DNA of 64,000 nt from Micromonospora narathiwatensis (GCF_900089605.1 NZ_LT594324.1:3472001-3536000), one strand, 5' to 3'. Numbered from the stretch's first letter, positions 42,443 to 53,598 are shown. The notes: a model not told the origin generated them from the sequence alone. A program made the numbers and translations.

Positions 42443-44572
42443 ATGGCACTGTTCACCCGCGTCGCCCGGGGCCGGCTGGCCGCCTGGCTCACCGTCGCCG
42501 CCGCGCTCGTCGTCGGCGCGTTCGTCTTCGGGCTGCCCGAGCCCGACAACCCCACCCCCGTCTCGGCCACCGGCCTGTCCGCGCGGTGGCAGTCGACGCA
42601 GGTCGAACGCCTCCAGCGGGACCTGCCCTCCGGCCACGTCCAGCCCGCCGTCGTCGTGGTCAGCCGCGCCGACCGGACCCCGCTGACCGAGGCCGACCGG
42701 GCCACCCTCGCCGACCGGTCGGCCGCGCTGGCCCGACTCGCCGCCGACGGCCGGGTCGGACCGCCGCAGGTCTCCCCCGACGGCACCGTGGCCCTCCTCG
42801 CCGTACCGCTGTCCACCGCCGACGGCCAGCAGGCCGTGGTCGACGAGGTCGCCCGGCTGCGTGCCGCGGTGGCCGACCTGCCCCACCCGCTGACCGTGGC
42901 CGTCACCGGCGCGCCGGCCTTCACCGCCGACCTCACCAAGGTCTTCGACGGCGCCGACGTCACATTGCTCGCGGTGACCGCCACCGTCGTCGCCCTGCTG
43001 CTGCTCGTCACCTACCGCAGCCCGTTCCTGTGGCTCGTGCCGCTGCTGGTGGTCGCCGCGACCGAGCAGCTCACCCAGCGCGCCGTCGACACGATCGTGC
43101 CGGCGCTCGGCATCCACCTCCAGCCGGGCCAGGTCACCGGCATCGCGAGCGTGCTCGTGTTCGGCGCCGCCACCGACTACGCCCTGCTGCTGATCGCCCG
43201 CTACCGGGAGGAACTGCGCCGCGAGGCGGACCGGTTCGCCGCCATGCGGGCCGCCCTGCGCCGTACCGCCGAACCGATCCTGGCCAGCGGCGCCACCGTC
43301 GTCCTCGGCGTGCTCACCCTGCTGCTGTCCGAGCGGGAAACCAACCGGGCGCTCGCGGTCGCCTGCGCCATCGGCGTCCTGTTCGCCATGCTCTCGGCGC
43401 TGTTCGTGCTCCCCGCCGCCCTGGTGCTGCTCGGGCGGCGGCTGTTCTGGCCGCTCGTACCCCGGGTCGGCGGCCCGACGCGGGAGGGCCGGCTGTGGGG
43501 CCGCCTCGGCGCCGCCGTCGTCCGCCGGCCGGTGCCGGTCGCGGCGCTCGCCACACTGCTCCTCGCCGGCCTGGCCCTGGGCGGCCTGGGCGTGCGCACC
43601 GGGCTGTCGGAGACCGAGCGGTTCCGGGTGAAACCGGAGGCGGTGGCCGGGGCGGAGACCCTCGCGCGGGCCTTCCCGGCCGGGATCACCCAGCCGGTCG
43701 CCGTGCTCACCAATCCCGGCGCGGCGCAGGCGGTGCTGGCCGCCGCCGGGACGGTCGACGGGGTCGACACCGTCCGGCCCGGCCCGGTCGGCGACCGGGT
43801 CGCCCAACTCGACGTGGTGCTCACCGCCGAGCCCGGCACCGCCGCCTCGGACCGGACCGTGGCGGCGCTGCGCGACGCCGTCGCCGCCGTACCGGACTCC
43901 GCGCCACCCCCGGTCGCCGGCGCCGACGCTCCGCACGGCGCGGTGGTCGGCGGCACGGTCGCCGCCGGCTACGACGCGCAGCGGGCGGACACGAAGGACC
44001 TACGGCTGATCCTGCCGGTCATCCTGCTGCTCGTCGGGGCGGTGCTGGTGCTGCTGCTGCGCGGCCTGCTGGCCCCGATCCTGCTGGTGCTCACCGTCAT
44101 CGCCTCGTTCTTCGCCAGCCTCGGCGCGGCGTGGCTGCTCTTCGACCACGTGCTGGGCTTCCCGGCGCTGGACAGTGGCGTGCTGCTGCTCGCCTTCGTG
44201 TTCCTGGTGGCCCTCGGCGTGGACTACAACATCTTCCTGGTCACCCGGGCCCGCGAGGACGCCCGCCGCACCGGCACCCGGGACGGCATGCGCTCGGCGC
44301 TACGGGTCACCGGCGGGGTGATCACCAGCGCCGGGGTGCTGCTCGCGGCGGTCTTCGCCGTGCTCGGCGTACTCCCGCTGATCACGCTCACCCAGATCGG
44401 GATCATCGTCTGCCTGGGCGTACTGCTCGACACCCTGCTGGTCCGCACGGTGCTGGTCCCGGCGCTGGCGTTCGTGCTCGGCGACCGGTTCTGGTGGCCG
44501 GGCCGGATCCGGCGCGTACCCGACGCCCCGGCCGAAGCGGTGCCCGCCCAGCCGTCCGGCGCCCGGGACTGA
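42443..44572 (+). CDS. MMPL-family (RND) transporter
   Basis: A 709-residue membrane protein with the two-fold RND layout: TM1, an extracytoplasmic domain (about residues 35-165), TM2-6, TM7, a second domain (about 385-510) and TM8-12. The core motif GIASVLVFGAATDYALLLIARYREELRR and its repeat LLAFVFLVALGVDYNIFLVTRAREDARR carry the Asp-Tyr pairs that couple proton flow. Such proteins export lipids or drugs. Divergence from a MarR regulator suggests an inducible efflux role. GAGGG 7 nt before the ATG. Confidence 0.93.
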   Translation: MALFTRVARGRLAAWLTVAAALVVGAFVFGLPEPDNPTPVSATGLSARWQSTQVERLQRDLPSGHVQPAVVVVSRADRTPLTEADRATLADRSAALARLAADGRVGPPQVSPDGTVALLAVPLSTADGQQAVVDEVARLRAAVADLPHPLTVAVTGAPAFTADLTKVFDGADVTLLAVTATVVALLLLVTYRSPFLWLVPLLVVAATEQLTQRAVDTIVPALGIHLQPGQVTGIASVLVFGAATDYALLLIARYREELRREADRFAAMRAALRRTAEPILASGATVVLGVLTLLLSERETNRALAVACAIGVLFAMLSALFVLPAALVLLGRRLFWPLVPRVGGPTREGRLWGRLGAAVVRRPVPVAALATLLLAGLALGGLGVRTGLSETERFRVKPEAVAGAETLARAFPAGITQPVAVLTNPGAAQAVLAAAGTVDGVDTVRPGPVGDRVAQLDVVLTAEPGTAASDRTVAALRDAVAAVPDSAPPPVAGADAPHGAVVGGTVAAGYDAQRADTKDLRLILPVILLLVGAVLVLLLRGLLAPILLVLTVIASFFASLGAAWLLFDHVLGFPALDSGVLLLAFVFLVALGVDYNIFLVTRAREDARRTGTRDGMRSALRVTGGVITSAGVLLAAVFAVLGVLPLITLTQIGIIVCLGVLLDTLLVRTVLVPALAFVLGDRFWWPGRIRRVPDAPAEAVPAQPSGARD

Positions 44573-44583
44573 CCGCCGTACAC

Positions 44584-44616
44584 CGAGGGGCCCCGGCGCT
44601 CGGCCGGGGCCCCTCG
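44584..44616. terminator. bidirectional terminator between mmpL and the transglycosylase gene
   Basis: A 13-bp perfect stem (44584-44596 with 44604-44616) and 7-nt loop in the gap of two convergent genes. Confidence 0.85.
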
Positions 44617-44626
44617 GCGCGACAGA

Positions 44627-45499
44627 TCAGTAGCTCAGGCACTTGCACGTGGTCATCAACGACCGCACGTTCTCCACGTACTGCGGGTTCGGGACGGCGA
44701 GCGGCTGGCCCTCCCGGGCCACCGCGTTGTGCCCGTAGTTGTACGCCGAGATGACCGCGTTGAGCAGGCACGAGTTCAGCTCGCTGGTGCACAGCGCGGC
44801 GTCCAGCCGGTAGTCCGACTCGAAGTACATGTCGCCGATGTACTTGGTGAGCCAGGCGAGGTAGTTCGCCCCCAGGTAGGCGTTGTCCCGGTAGTCGTTG
44901 ATGTCGTACGACTGGCCGAAACGCTGGTTCATCCAGTCCGCGGTGGCCGGCATGACCTGCATCAGGCCGATGCCGCCGTCGCAGGCCACGACGTTGGACT
45001 GCCAGCCGCTCTCCTGCCAGGCCGTGGCCTTGACCAGGTTCAGCGGGATCTTGATGTCGGGCGCCGAAGTCGGCCAGTACGTCCGCGCGGCCGCGTCCGA
45101 CAGGGCCGACTTCACCTGGCTGACGGTCGCCTGGGTGCCCTTGTAGCTGTGCTGGCAGCCGCTCGACGCCGGCTTCGGCTGGGGCGGCGGGACCCGGGTC
45201 TCGGTCGGCGGCTTCGGCTTGGCGAGCGGCGCCGTGGACGTCCGGGTGGGCTTCGGCTTGGCCTTCGCCGTCGGCGTGGCGCTCGGGCTGGGCTTGGTGC
45301 TGGGCGCCACGCCCATCGCCTCCACCGCCGGCGGCGCCGCCTCGGTCGGCTGGTCGGCCAGAACGTCGACGGGCACCTCGCTGGGCAGGTCGACGGCCAC
45401 CTCTCGGGGTGGGCGTTCCTCGCCACCGCACCCGGCGATCCCGACCGCCAGCAGCAGTGCGGTGCTCGCCGTGGCCCATCGGCTGATTCCCCGACGCAT
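44627..45499 (-). CDS. lytic transglycosylase-like lipoprotein (SLT domain)
   Basis: A 290-residue exported protein: signal peptide with lipobox VGIAGC, a 100-residue Pro/Lys/Thr-rich linker, then an SLT domain with catalytic Glu in KATAWQESGWQSN, GGIGLMQVMPATADWM and the YNYGHNAV motif. It would cleave peptidoglycan glycan strands at the outer face of the membrane. Several cysteines near the end (CTSELNSC, CKC) could form disulfides. ATG at 45499 has GGGAGG 5 nt upstream. Confidence 0.9.
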   Translation of the reverse strand: MRRGISRWATASTALLLAVGIAGCGGEERPPREVAVDLPSEVPVDVLADQPTEAAPPAVEAMGVAPSTKPSPSATPTAKAKPKPTRTSTAPLAKPKPPTETRVPPPQPKPASSGCQHSYKGTQATVSQVKSALSDAAARTYWPTSAPDIKIPLNLVKATAWQESGWQSNVVACDGGIGLMQVMPATADWMNQRFGQSYDINDYRDNAYLGANYLAWLTKYIGDMYFESDYRLDAALCTSELNSCLLNAVISAYNYGHNAVAREGQPLAVPNPQYVENVRSLMTTCKCLSY

Positions 45500-45600
45500 C
45501 AGACCCTCCCCCACGGTTGTCCGCCGCACCTTAGCAAGGATCGACAGGCCGCCGGGGGCCACGCGTCGCCGCCGGCGCGGGTGCAACCGGGACCGCGACG

Positions 45601-46980
45601 TCACCTCACCGCACTGTCGGACTCCGCTGTGGACGGCGGACCGGCCGCGCGGACCGCCCGGTCCCGGGTGGCCCAGGCGACCATGAACACCATGGTCCAG
45701 GCCGCGCCGAGCAGCACCGACGTGGCGGTGCCGCTGGCCGTGCTCCACCCCAGATACAGGCGGGCGCCACCGACGGCGAGCACCCCGGCGACGGCGGCCG
45801 TCCACGCCGCCACCGCCGCCGGCCACCGCACGCCCCGGGACAGCAGCCAGGCCAGCGTGCCGAAGCTCGCGGTCACCACCGCGTTCTGGGCGGGAAAGAG
45901 GGCCCGGTCGTCGCCCGGACCGATCAGGTCGGCGACCACGGCCAGCACGACCAGCGGCACGAACGCCCCCACCGAGCCGAGCACGCTGAGCAGGTCCGCC
46001 CGCCAGGGCCGGTTCCGCCAGGCCAGCACCGCGGCGACGACCGCCACCGCGACGATCAGGACCGACCCGCGCAGCACCGAGACCACGGCCAGCGCCACGT
46101 CCACCACCCCAGGGGTACGCCGGGCGGCGAACCAGTGGGCGATGAGCCCGTCGAGCACGGCCAGCCCGCTGTGCCGGACCACCGCCTCCAGCAGCACCGC
46201 GACGGCCAGCCCGACGGCGAACAGCAGCAGCAGACCGACGGCCAGATTGAGCAGCAACGTCCAGGCCGCCCCGACCCGCCCGGCGATCAGGAAGAACAGC
46301 ACCCCGTACCGGCCGCGCAGCCAGCGGACCGGGCGCAGGGCGGCGGCCCGGGCGGCCAGCGCCCGCGCCGGGTCGGGATTACGGCCGAGCCAACGGCCGG
46401 CCAGCAGCACGGCGGCCAGGCAGAGCAGCAGGAGCAGCACCGCGCCGGTGGCCTGGCCAAGCAGCCGGGAGACCTGCTGGTACGACTCGCCGGCGACGTA
46501 CCCGGCCAGCACGGACGCGCTGACCCAGCTGGCCACCCCGGCCAGGTCCCACGGCGCGAACCGCCGGTACGGCAGGCCCGCCGCGCCGGCCAACCGGGGC
46601 GCCAGGGTGCGGGCGACGGCCACCCAGCGGGCGGCCAGGACGCCGCGACCGCCGAGCCGCTTGAGCAGAGAGTCGGCCCGCCGCCACCGGTCGGCGCCGA
46701 TCCGGGCACCGAGGCCGGAACCGCGCAGCCTGGGCCCGTACCGGCGGCCCGCCCGGAAGGCGAGTGTGTCTCCGATCACGGCGGCGGCCGTCATCACCAG
46801 TAGCGTTGGGACGAGCCGCAGCGTCCCCGCGTACGCTAGGAACCCGACCAGCAGCAGGGTCGCCTCACCCGGCACCAGCAGTCCGACGATCACCCCGGTC
46901 TCACCAGCGACGATCGTCGCGGCGACCAGGTAGATCAGCGGGGCCGGCAGGCCCTGCAGCCACGTCAGCAGGTCAGGCAT
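45601..46980 (-). CDS. DedA-PAP2 fusion membrane protein with degenerate PAP2 site
   Basis: A 459-residue polytopic protein. Residues 1-200 are a DedA/VTT domain with [20 protein letters not shown] and [24 protein letters not shown] intact. Residues 225-445 have the membrane layout of a PAP2 phosphatase, but all three catalytic motifs are altered. The PSGH motif is PAQN (363-366), the SR-x5-H-x3-D motif reads [14 protein letters not shown] (406-419) with Ser, His and Asp gone, and the KX6RP motif is absent. The fusion type is known; here the second half is probably not a phosphatase. ATG at 46980 preceded by GGGGGA. Confidence 0.85.
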   Translation of the reverse strand: MPDLLTWLQGLPAPLIYLVAATIVAGETGVIVGLLVPGEATLLLVGFLAYAGTLRLVPTLLVMTAAAVIGDTLAFRAGRRYGPRLRGSGLGARIGADRWRRADSLLKRLGGRGVLAARWVAVARTLAPRLAGAAGLPYRRFAPWDLAGVASWVSASVLAGYVAGESYQQVSRLLGQATGAVLLLLLCLAAVLLAGRWLGRNPDPARALAARAAALRPVRWLRGRYGVLFFLIAGRVGAAWTLLLNLAVGLLLLFAVGLAVAVLLEAVVRHSGLAVLDGLIAHWFAARRTPGVVDVALAVVSVLRGSVLIVAVAVVAAVLAWRNRPWRADLLSVLGSVGAFVPLVVLAVVADLIGPGDDRALFPAQNAVVTASFGTLAWLLSRGVRWPAAVAAWTAAVAGVLAVGGARLYLGWSTASGTATSVLLGAAWTMVFMVAWATRDRAVRAAGPPSTAESDSAVR

Positions 46981-47109
46981 CGGTCCCCCGCACGGGGCCA
47001 GCATGCCAGTCGCTGAACCGGTCGGGACAGCAGTTTCGGCAGAGATCCGGGCGATCTCGGGGTGACCCCGGGGCGTCCACCGGCAACCGCAGACAGGAGT
47101 ATGGAGGGT

Positions 47110-48978
<1,869 letters not shown>

Positions 48979-48991
48979 CCACCGACCCACC

Positions 48992-49027
48992 CGGAGCCCG
49001 GACCGCCCCTCGGCGGCCCGGGCTCCG
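48992..49027. terminator. bidirectional terminator after typA
   Basis: A 10-bp outer stem (48992-49001 with 49018-49027) encloses an inner CCGCC-CCTC-GGCGG stem-loop, between typA and a convergent methyltransferase gene. Confidence 0.8.
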
Positions 49028-49051
49028 CTGTCTCCCCGCCGAGCAGACAGG

Positions 49052-49717
49052 TCAGGCGGGTTTGGTGGCCTGGAGGGCGAGGATGTCAGGGATGGCAGTG
49101 GAGCCGGACTCGTCGACGCGGGTCACCGCCAGCCCGGCGTCGGTGACCGCGTTGACCAGGTCCGCCAGCGGCAGATGCCAGGCGCCCACCCGGGCCCGCA
49201 CCCCGCTCGCGTTCCAGGACCGGAAGCTTCGCTCACGCTCGGCGTACCCGCCGTCGATGACGATCCGCCCCGGATCGGACCGGTCGGCGAACGCGCCACA
49301 GAAACACGGGTGCACGCCGACGTGCACGAAACGCCCGCCCGGCGCGAGGACCCGGGCCGCCTCCGCGATCACCGCCGGGTAGTCGGGCAGGTCGGTGTGC
49401 CCGAGTACGCAGGTCACCGCGGGCACGCTCGCGTCGGCGACCGGCAGCCGGGCCGCGTCCCCCCGGGCCACCGGCAGCCGGCCGCGGGCATGCCGCAACT
49501 GCCCCGCGGACAGATCCACCCCGACCGGCTCCCAGCCCAGCCGGCGCAGCTCGGCGGCGTGCGCCCCGGTGCCGCAGCACAGGTCGAGACAGCGGCCCGG
49601 ACCGGTGCCGAGCAGGCCGGCGAGCTGCCTGCGGACCCGGTCCATGTAGTCGGCGGAGGTGTCGGAGGCGTACACCTCGTACCAGTCGGCGATGGCGTCG
49701 TACGCGGCGGTCGTCAT
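49052..49717 (-). CDS. class I SAM-dependent methyltransferase (methyltransferase-11 type)
   Basis: A 221-residue soluble enzyme. Motif I CLDLCCGTGAHAAELRRLG, motif II GVDLSAGQLRHAR, then ADASVPAVTCVLGHTDLPDYPAVIAEAARVLAPGGRFVHVGVHP, as in the UbiE/methyltransferase-11 group. Substrate unknown. ATG start with a TAGCGT box 6 nt upstream and no Shine-Dalgarno. Confidence 0.85.
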   Translation of the reverse strand: MTTAAYDAIADWYEVYASDTSADYMDRVRRQLAGLLGTGPGRCLDLCCGTGAHAAELRRLGWEPVGVDLSAGQLRHARGRLPVARGDAARLPVADASVPAVTCVLGHTDLPDYPAVIAEAARVLAPGGRFVHVGVHPCFCGAFADRSDPGRIVIDGGYAERERSFRSWNASGVRARVGAWHLPLADLVNAVTDAGLAVTRVDESGSTAIPDILALQATKPA

Positions 49718-49723
49718 CCCCGC

Positions 49724-49729
49724 ACGCTA
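49724..49729 (-). promoter_or_regulatory. -10 box of the methyltransferase gene, leaderless layout
   Basis: TAGCGT on the minus strand, 6 nt before the ATG at 49717. It is back to back with the -10 box of the divergent serine hydrolase gene. Confidence 0.55.
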
Positions 49730-49770
49730 GACGGACCACATGCCGGGCCGCAGCCCCGCCGATGATCCGC

Positions 49771-49776
49771 TACGGT
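49771..49776 (+). promoter_or_regulatory. -10 box of the serine hydrolase gene, leaderless layout
   Basis: TACGGT, 7 nt before the ATG at 49784; no Shine-Dalgarno sequence. Confidence 0.55.
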
Positions 49777-49783
49777 CACCGGC

Positions 49784-50650
49784 ATGACCTGGGAGGAACT
49801 CGACGCGCATCTCGACAAGGTGCCCGGCACCGTCTCCGCGTACGTGGGACGGCTCGACGCCCGGCCCGCCTGGACGCGGCAGGCCGACGCCACCCACTAC
49901 GCGGCCAGCACCATGAAGGCGGCCGTGCTGGTGGCGCTGTACCGCGCCGCCGAGTCCGGCCGGCTGGACCTGGACGCACCGATCCCGGTGCACAACGTGT
50001 TCGACTCCGCGCTGGCCGGCGCACCCCGCTACGCCAACGACCGGGACTACGACAACGACGAGGCGGTCTGGGCCCGCGTCGGCGGCACCGCGCCGCTGCG
50101 CTGGCTCGCGGAACGGATGATCATCCGATCCAGCAACCTGGCCACCAACATCGTCATCGGCCACGTCGGGCTGCCAGCGGTGGCCGAGGCGTGGGCGCTG
50201 GCCGGGGCGCGACACAGCGTCACCGGCCGGGGCATCGAGGACTACGCGGCCCGGGACGCCGGCATCGACAACCTCGTCACCGCCGCCGACCTGGCCGCCC
50301 TGCTCGGTGAACTGGCCCTCGGCGCGCGCCGCTCCGGCCCGCTGGCCGCCCCGGCCGGCTGCACGTCCATGCTGGACGTGCTGTTCGCCCAGGAACACCG
50401 GGAGGACCTCGCCGCCGGACTGCCCGACGGGACCCGGATCGCGCACAAGAACGGCTGGGTACGCGGGATCCGGCACGGCGCCGGGGTGGTCTTCCCGGCC
50501 GACGCCCCGCCGTACGCGATCGTCGTCTGCACCACCACCGACCTGGCCGACGGCGGCCCGAGCGGCGAGGAGACCGAGGACGACGCCTGCCGCCTGATCG
50601 CGAACATCTCCGCCCAGGTGTGGGCCTCCCGGCACGAGCTGGCCGACTGA
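49784..50650 (+). CDS. class A beta-lactamase-like serine hydrolase, cytoplasmic
   Basis: A 288-residue protein of the beta-lactamase2/penicillin-binding fold. Active-site motifs: S42-T-M-K45 (SxxK), S116-S-N118 in place of SDN, and K222-N-G224 in place of KTG. There is no signal peptide or lipobox, unlike true beta-lactamases. The changed second and third motifs and the cytoplasmic location argue against penicillin resistance. Neighbouring muropeptide enzymes at 51.5-53.6 kb suggest it may act on peptidoglycan fragments, but this is inference from position. Confidence 0.82.
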   Translation: MTWEELDAHLDKVPGTVSAYVGRLDARPAWTRQADATHYAASTMKAAVLVALYRAAESGRLDLDAPIPVHNVFDSALAGAPRYANDRDYDNDEAVWARVGGTAPLRWLAERMIIRSSNLATNIVIGHVGLPAVAEAWALAGARHSVTGRGIEDYAARDAGIDNLVTAADLAALLGELALGARRSGPLAAPAGCTSMLDVLFAQEHREDLAAGLPDGTRIAHKNGWVRGIRHGAGVVFPADAPPYAIVVCTTTDLADGGPSGEETEDDACRLIANISAQVWASRHELAD

Positions 50651-50656
50651 CCCGGC

Positions 50657-50684
50657 GCGGGCCGCCGACACCCCGGCGGCCCGC
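50657..50684. terminator. bidirectional terminator between serine hydrolase and phosphatase genes
   Basis: An 11-bp perfect stem (50657-50667 with 50674-50684) and 6-nt loop fill the 34-nt convergent gap. Confidence 0.85.
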
Positions 50685-51482
50685 TCAGTCCAACAGGTTC
50701 GCGCGCAGCGCGGCGACCATCCCGTCGGTCACCCCCAACCCGTCCCGCAGGTACGCCCCGAACGAGCCGTGCACCCGCCGCACCTCGTCGTACGCGGCGT
50801 CCAGGTACTCCGGCCGCACCTCCAGCAGCGGCCGCGCGACCGCCGGATCCAGGTCCGGCCGCTGGCGGGTCATCGCCACGAGCAGCACCTCGCGCAGGCT
50901 CTCGGTCAACTCGTTGTGCCGCAGGTAGTCGGCCCGGATCACCGCCTCGTCGACGCCGAGGGCGGTGAGCAGCACCGCCGCCAGCCAGCCGGTCCGGTCC
51001 TTGCCGGCCGAGCAGTGGAACAGCAACGGCAGGCTCGCCCCGTCGGCGGCCAGCCGCACCGCCGCGCCGAACCCGGCCCGGGCCGACTCCCCGGTGACGA
51101 ACCACCGGTAGATCGCGGCCATCGCCGCCGGCATCCCCTCCCGGGCCAGTTCCTCGTACGCGTCCAGGTCGTGACCGAGCAGCACCGCCGAGACGTACGT
51201 GAAGACCGGATGCGCCGGGTCGTACACGGGCAGGTGCACCACCCGCGGCTCCCCGACCAGCCGGTCCGACGGCGCGACCGCCTGCTCGGTGCCGTGCCGC
51301 AGGTCCACCACACAGGCCGGCGCCAGCTTGCCCAGCACCGGCAGGTCGTCGTCGGTGAGCCGGCCCAGCGCGGCGGTGCGGATCAGCCGGCCCGGGCGTA
51401 CCCGCCGCCCGTCCGCTGTGGGCAGGCCGCCCAGGTCACGGGCGTTCGGCGCGCCCACCAGTTCCCAGTCCCGTGCCGCCAT
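50685..51482 (-). CDS. tyrosine-protein phosphatase (PTP/MptpB-like)
   Basis: A 265-residue phosphatase with the signature HCSAGKDRTG (Cys157, Arg163). The N-terminal GAPNARDLGGLPTADGRRVRPGRLIRTAAL is typical of the atypical dual-specificity group that includes mycobacterial MptpB, which acts on phosphotyrosine and phosphoinositides. No signal peptide. The ATG at 51480-51482 is chosen because GGGGAGG lies 4 nt upstream. It shares a 44-nt divergent promoter region with the epimerase gene. Confidence 0.9.
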   Translation of the reverse strand: MAARDWELVGAPNARDLGGLPTADGRRVRPGRLIRTAALGRLTDDDLPVLGKLAPACVVDLRHGTEQAVAPSDRLVGEPRVVHLPVYDPAHPVFTYVSAVLLGHDLDAYEELAREGMPAAMAAIYRWFVTGESARAGFGAAVRLAADGASLPLLFHCSAGKDRTGWLAAVLLTALGVDEAVIRADYLRHNELTESLREVLLVAMTRQRPDLDPAVARPLLEVRPEYLDAAYDEVRRVHGSFGAYLRDGLGVTDGMVAALRANLLD

Positions 51483-51513
51483 CGGCCCTCCCCGGTCCTC
51501 GGCCACCTCTTTA

Positions 51514-51519
51514 TAGAGT
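51514..51519 (+). promoter_or_regulatory. -10 box of the dipeptide epimerase gene, leaderless layout
   Basis: TAGAGT, 7 nt before the ATG at 51527, overlapping TATAGA; no Shine-Dalgarno site. Confidence 0.55.
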
Positions 51520-51526
51520 GCAGCAC

Positions 51527-52624
51527 ATGACCATCGCCGCGGTACGCACCCATCGGCTTTCCGCCCCCTTACACACCCCGTTCGTCACCGCGCTGCGCCG
51601 AACGACCACGGTGGACACCCTGGTCGTCGAGGTGGTCGACGCCGACGGGCGGTCCGGGTTCGGCGAGGCGCCGCAGGTCTGGCAGGTCACCGGAGCGTCC
51701 ATCGCCGGTGCCGAGGCGTGCGTCCGGGACCTCCTCGCGCCCGCGTTGACCGGGCGGGACGCCGACGACCTCCAGGCCCGCTGCGCCGAGGTACGCCGCA
51801 CGGTGGTCGGCAACGAGTCCGCCAAGGCGGCCGTCGACGTCGCCCTGCACGACCTGGCCGCGCGCCGGCTCGGCGTACCCCTGGTCCGGCTGCTCGGCGG
51901 CACGGCGCTGCGGGTCCCGACGGACGTCACCCTGGCCGCCGGCGACGCGGTGGACCTGGCCGCCGCCGCGAAGCAGCGCCGGCACGAGGGCTTCACCGTG
52001 CTCAAGCTGAAGGTGGGCACCGACGCCCGGGGCGACCTCGACCGGGTACGCGCGGTCCGCGCCGCGGTCGGCCCGGACGTCCGCATCCGGCTGGACGCCA
52101 ACCAGGGCTGGACGCCGCGCGAGGCGGTCCGGGTCATCCGTGGCATCGAGGACGCCGGGCTCGACGTCGAACTGGTCGAGCAGCCGGTGCACCGCCGCGA
52201 CCTGGACGGTCTCGCCTGGGTCAGCGACCGGGTCGACCTGCCGATCCTCGCCGACGAGTCGGTCTTCGACGTCCGCGAACTGGTCGAGGTGATCCGCCGG
52301 CGGGCGGCCGACATGGTGAACGTCAAACTGGCCAAGTGCGGCGGACTGCACCCCGCGCGGACGCTGCTCGACCTGGCCGCCGCCCACGGGATGGGCACCA
52401 TCGTCGGCTCCATGATGGAGAGCCCGGTGGGCGTGGGCGCCGCAGCCAGCCTGGTCGCCGCGTACGGCACCAGCGCCGTCTCCGACCTGGACGCCGCGTG
52501 GTGGCTGGCCTGGTCGCCGGTGCACGGCGGGATCCGGTACGACGGCGCGAGCGTCCTGCTGCCGGACGCGCCCGGCCTCGGCATCTCGCACATGAGTGAA
52601 GCTAAGGTTCAGTCCCGCGGTTGA
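51527..52624 (+). CDS. L-Ala-D/L-Glu (dipeptide) epimerase
   Basis: A 365-residue enolase-superfamily enzyme of the muconate-lactonizing subgroup. The acid/base lysines are K160/K162 (VLKLKVG) and K267 (NVKLAKCGG). Metal ligands are D190 (DANQGW), E218 (VEQP) and D243 (ADES). This pattern and the following NlpC/P60 gene fit the YkfB epimerase, which converts L-Ala-D-Glu from peptidoglycan to L-Ala-L-Glu for reuse. Other dipeptide specificities are possible. Stop codon 44 nt before the next gene. Confidence 0.85.
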   Translation: MTIAAVRTHRLSAPLHTPFVTALRRTTTVDTLVVEVVDADGRSGFGEAPQVWQVTGASIAGAEACVRDLLAPALTGRDADDLQARCAEVRRTVVGNESAKAAVDVALHDLAARRLGVPLVRLLGGTALRVPTDVTLAAGDAVDLAAAAKQRRHEGFTVLKLKVGTDARGDLDRVRAVRAAVGPDVRIRLDANQGWTPREAVRVIRGIEDAGLDVELVEQPVHRRDLDGLAWVSDRVDLPILADESVFDVRELVEVIRRRAADMVNVKLAKCGGLHPARTLLDLAAAHGMGTIVGSMMESPVGVGAAASLVAAYGTSAVSDLDAAWWLAWSPVHGGIRYDGASVLLPDAPGLGISHMSEAKVQSRG

Positions 52625-52668
52625 GGGTTGGTGAATTTTTTCATAGGGTCGCCACAGAGGGGCGCGAG

Positions 52669-53598
52669 ATGGGGGTGGACGTGGAGCTGCAACCCGGCCG
52701 CGAGGCCGTCGTCCGGGTCCCGGTGGCGACCCTCTGGGCCGCCCCGGAGACGGTCCGCCCCGTCGACCGCCCCGCCCTGGCCGACCCGCCGGACATCGCC
52801 GCCTGGATCGGCGGCATGGACCGCGACCAGCAGGTCGGCGACTGCGTGCTCAGCCAACTGCTGCTCGGCGAACAGGTGCTCGTCACCGAGGTGCGCGACG
52901 ACGGCTGGACGCACGTGATCGCCCTGGACCAGCCGGCCGGCAAGCTCGACTGGCGCGGCTACCCCGGCTGGCTGCCCACCGCCCAGCTCGCCGCCGCGCC
53001 GCAGGCCGGCCCGTCGACCACCCCGCTGGTGGTCGACGCCATGCGCACCGCGCTGCGGGCCGCCCCGGACGGTCCGGTGGCGCTGCCCGCCGTGGTCTTC
53101 GGCACCCGGCTCGCCCCGGCCGGCCGGCCCGTCGACGGGTGGCGGCCGGTCCAGGTGCCCGGCCGGGCCGACCCGCTCTGGGCCCCCGAGGGCGACCTCG
53201 TACCGCTGCCGGCCGAACGGCCGGAGGCCAAGGAGGTGCTCGCCGCCGCCGAGCGGCTGCGCGACCTGGTCTACCTCTGGGGCGGCGTCTCCAGCCACGG
53301 GATCGACTGCTCCGGGCTGGTGCACCTGGCCTGGCGGCGGTACGCGGTGACGCTGCCCCGCGACGCCGACGACCAGGCCGAGGCGACCACTCCCCTGGCG
53401 CTGGGTGAGGAACGCCCCGGCGACCTCTACTTCTTCGCCCGCCCGGGTCGTCGGATCCACCACGTCGGCATCGTCAGCAGCGAGCCGCACGGGGAGGTCC
53501 GGCGGATGTTGCACGCCTGCTATCTCCAGCGCCGGGTGGTGGAAGAGCGGCTTCCCCCCGACCGGGAGGCGACGCTGGTCGGCGCCCACCGCGTCTGA
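52669..53598 (+). CDS. NlpC/P60 peptidase with SH3 domains (YkfC-like)
   Basis: A 309-residue cysteine peptidase. Residues 10-180 form SH3-like modules (DGWTHVIALDQP, GYPGWLPTAQL). The C-terminal NlpC/P60 domain has Cys214 in GIDCSGLVHLAWRRY, His265 in HHVGIVSS and His282 as third residue. The layout matches gamma-D-glutamyl-diamino acid endopeptidase YkfC, which releases L-Ala-D-Glu from wall peptides, the substrate of the epimerase upstream. No signal peptide is seen. ATG at 52669 has GAGGGG 6 nt upstream. Confidence 0.88.
   Translation: MGVDVELQPGREAVVRVPVATLWAAPETVRPVDRPALADPPDIAAWIGGMDRDQQVGDCVLSQLLLGEQVLVTEVRDDGWTHVIALDQPAGKLDWRGYPGWLPTAQLAAAPQAGPSTTPLVVDAMRTALRAAPDGPVALPAVVFGTRLAPAGRPVDGWRPVQVPGRADPLWAPEGDLVPLPAERPEAKEVLAAAERLRDLVYLWGGVSSHGIDCSGLVHLAWRRYAVTLPRDADDQAEATTPLALGEERPGDLYFFARPGRRIHHVGIVSSEPHGEVRRMLHACYLQRRVVEERLPPDREATLVGAHRV

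Noticed and set aside
49784..50650. Beta-lactamase resistance gene
   Set aside because: The fold fits, but the SDN and KTG motifs are changed to SSN and KNG and no signal peptide exists, so antibiotic resistance is not supported.
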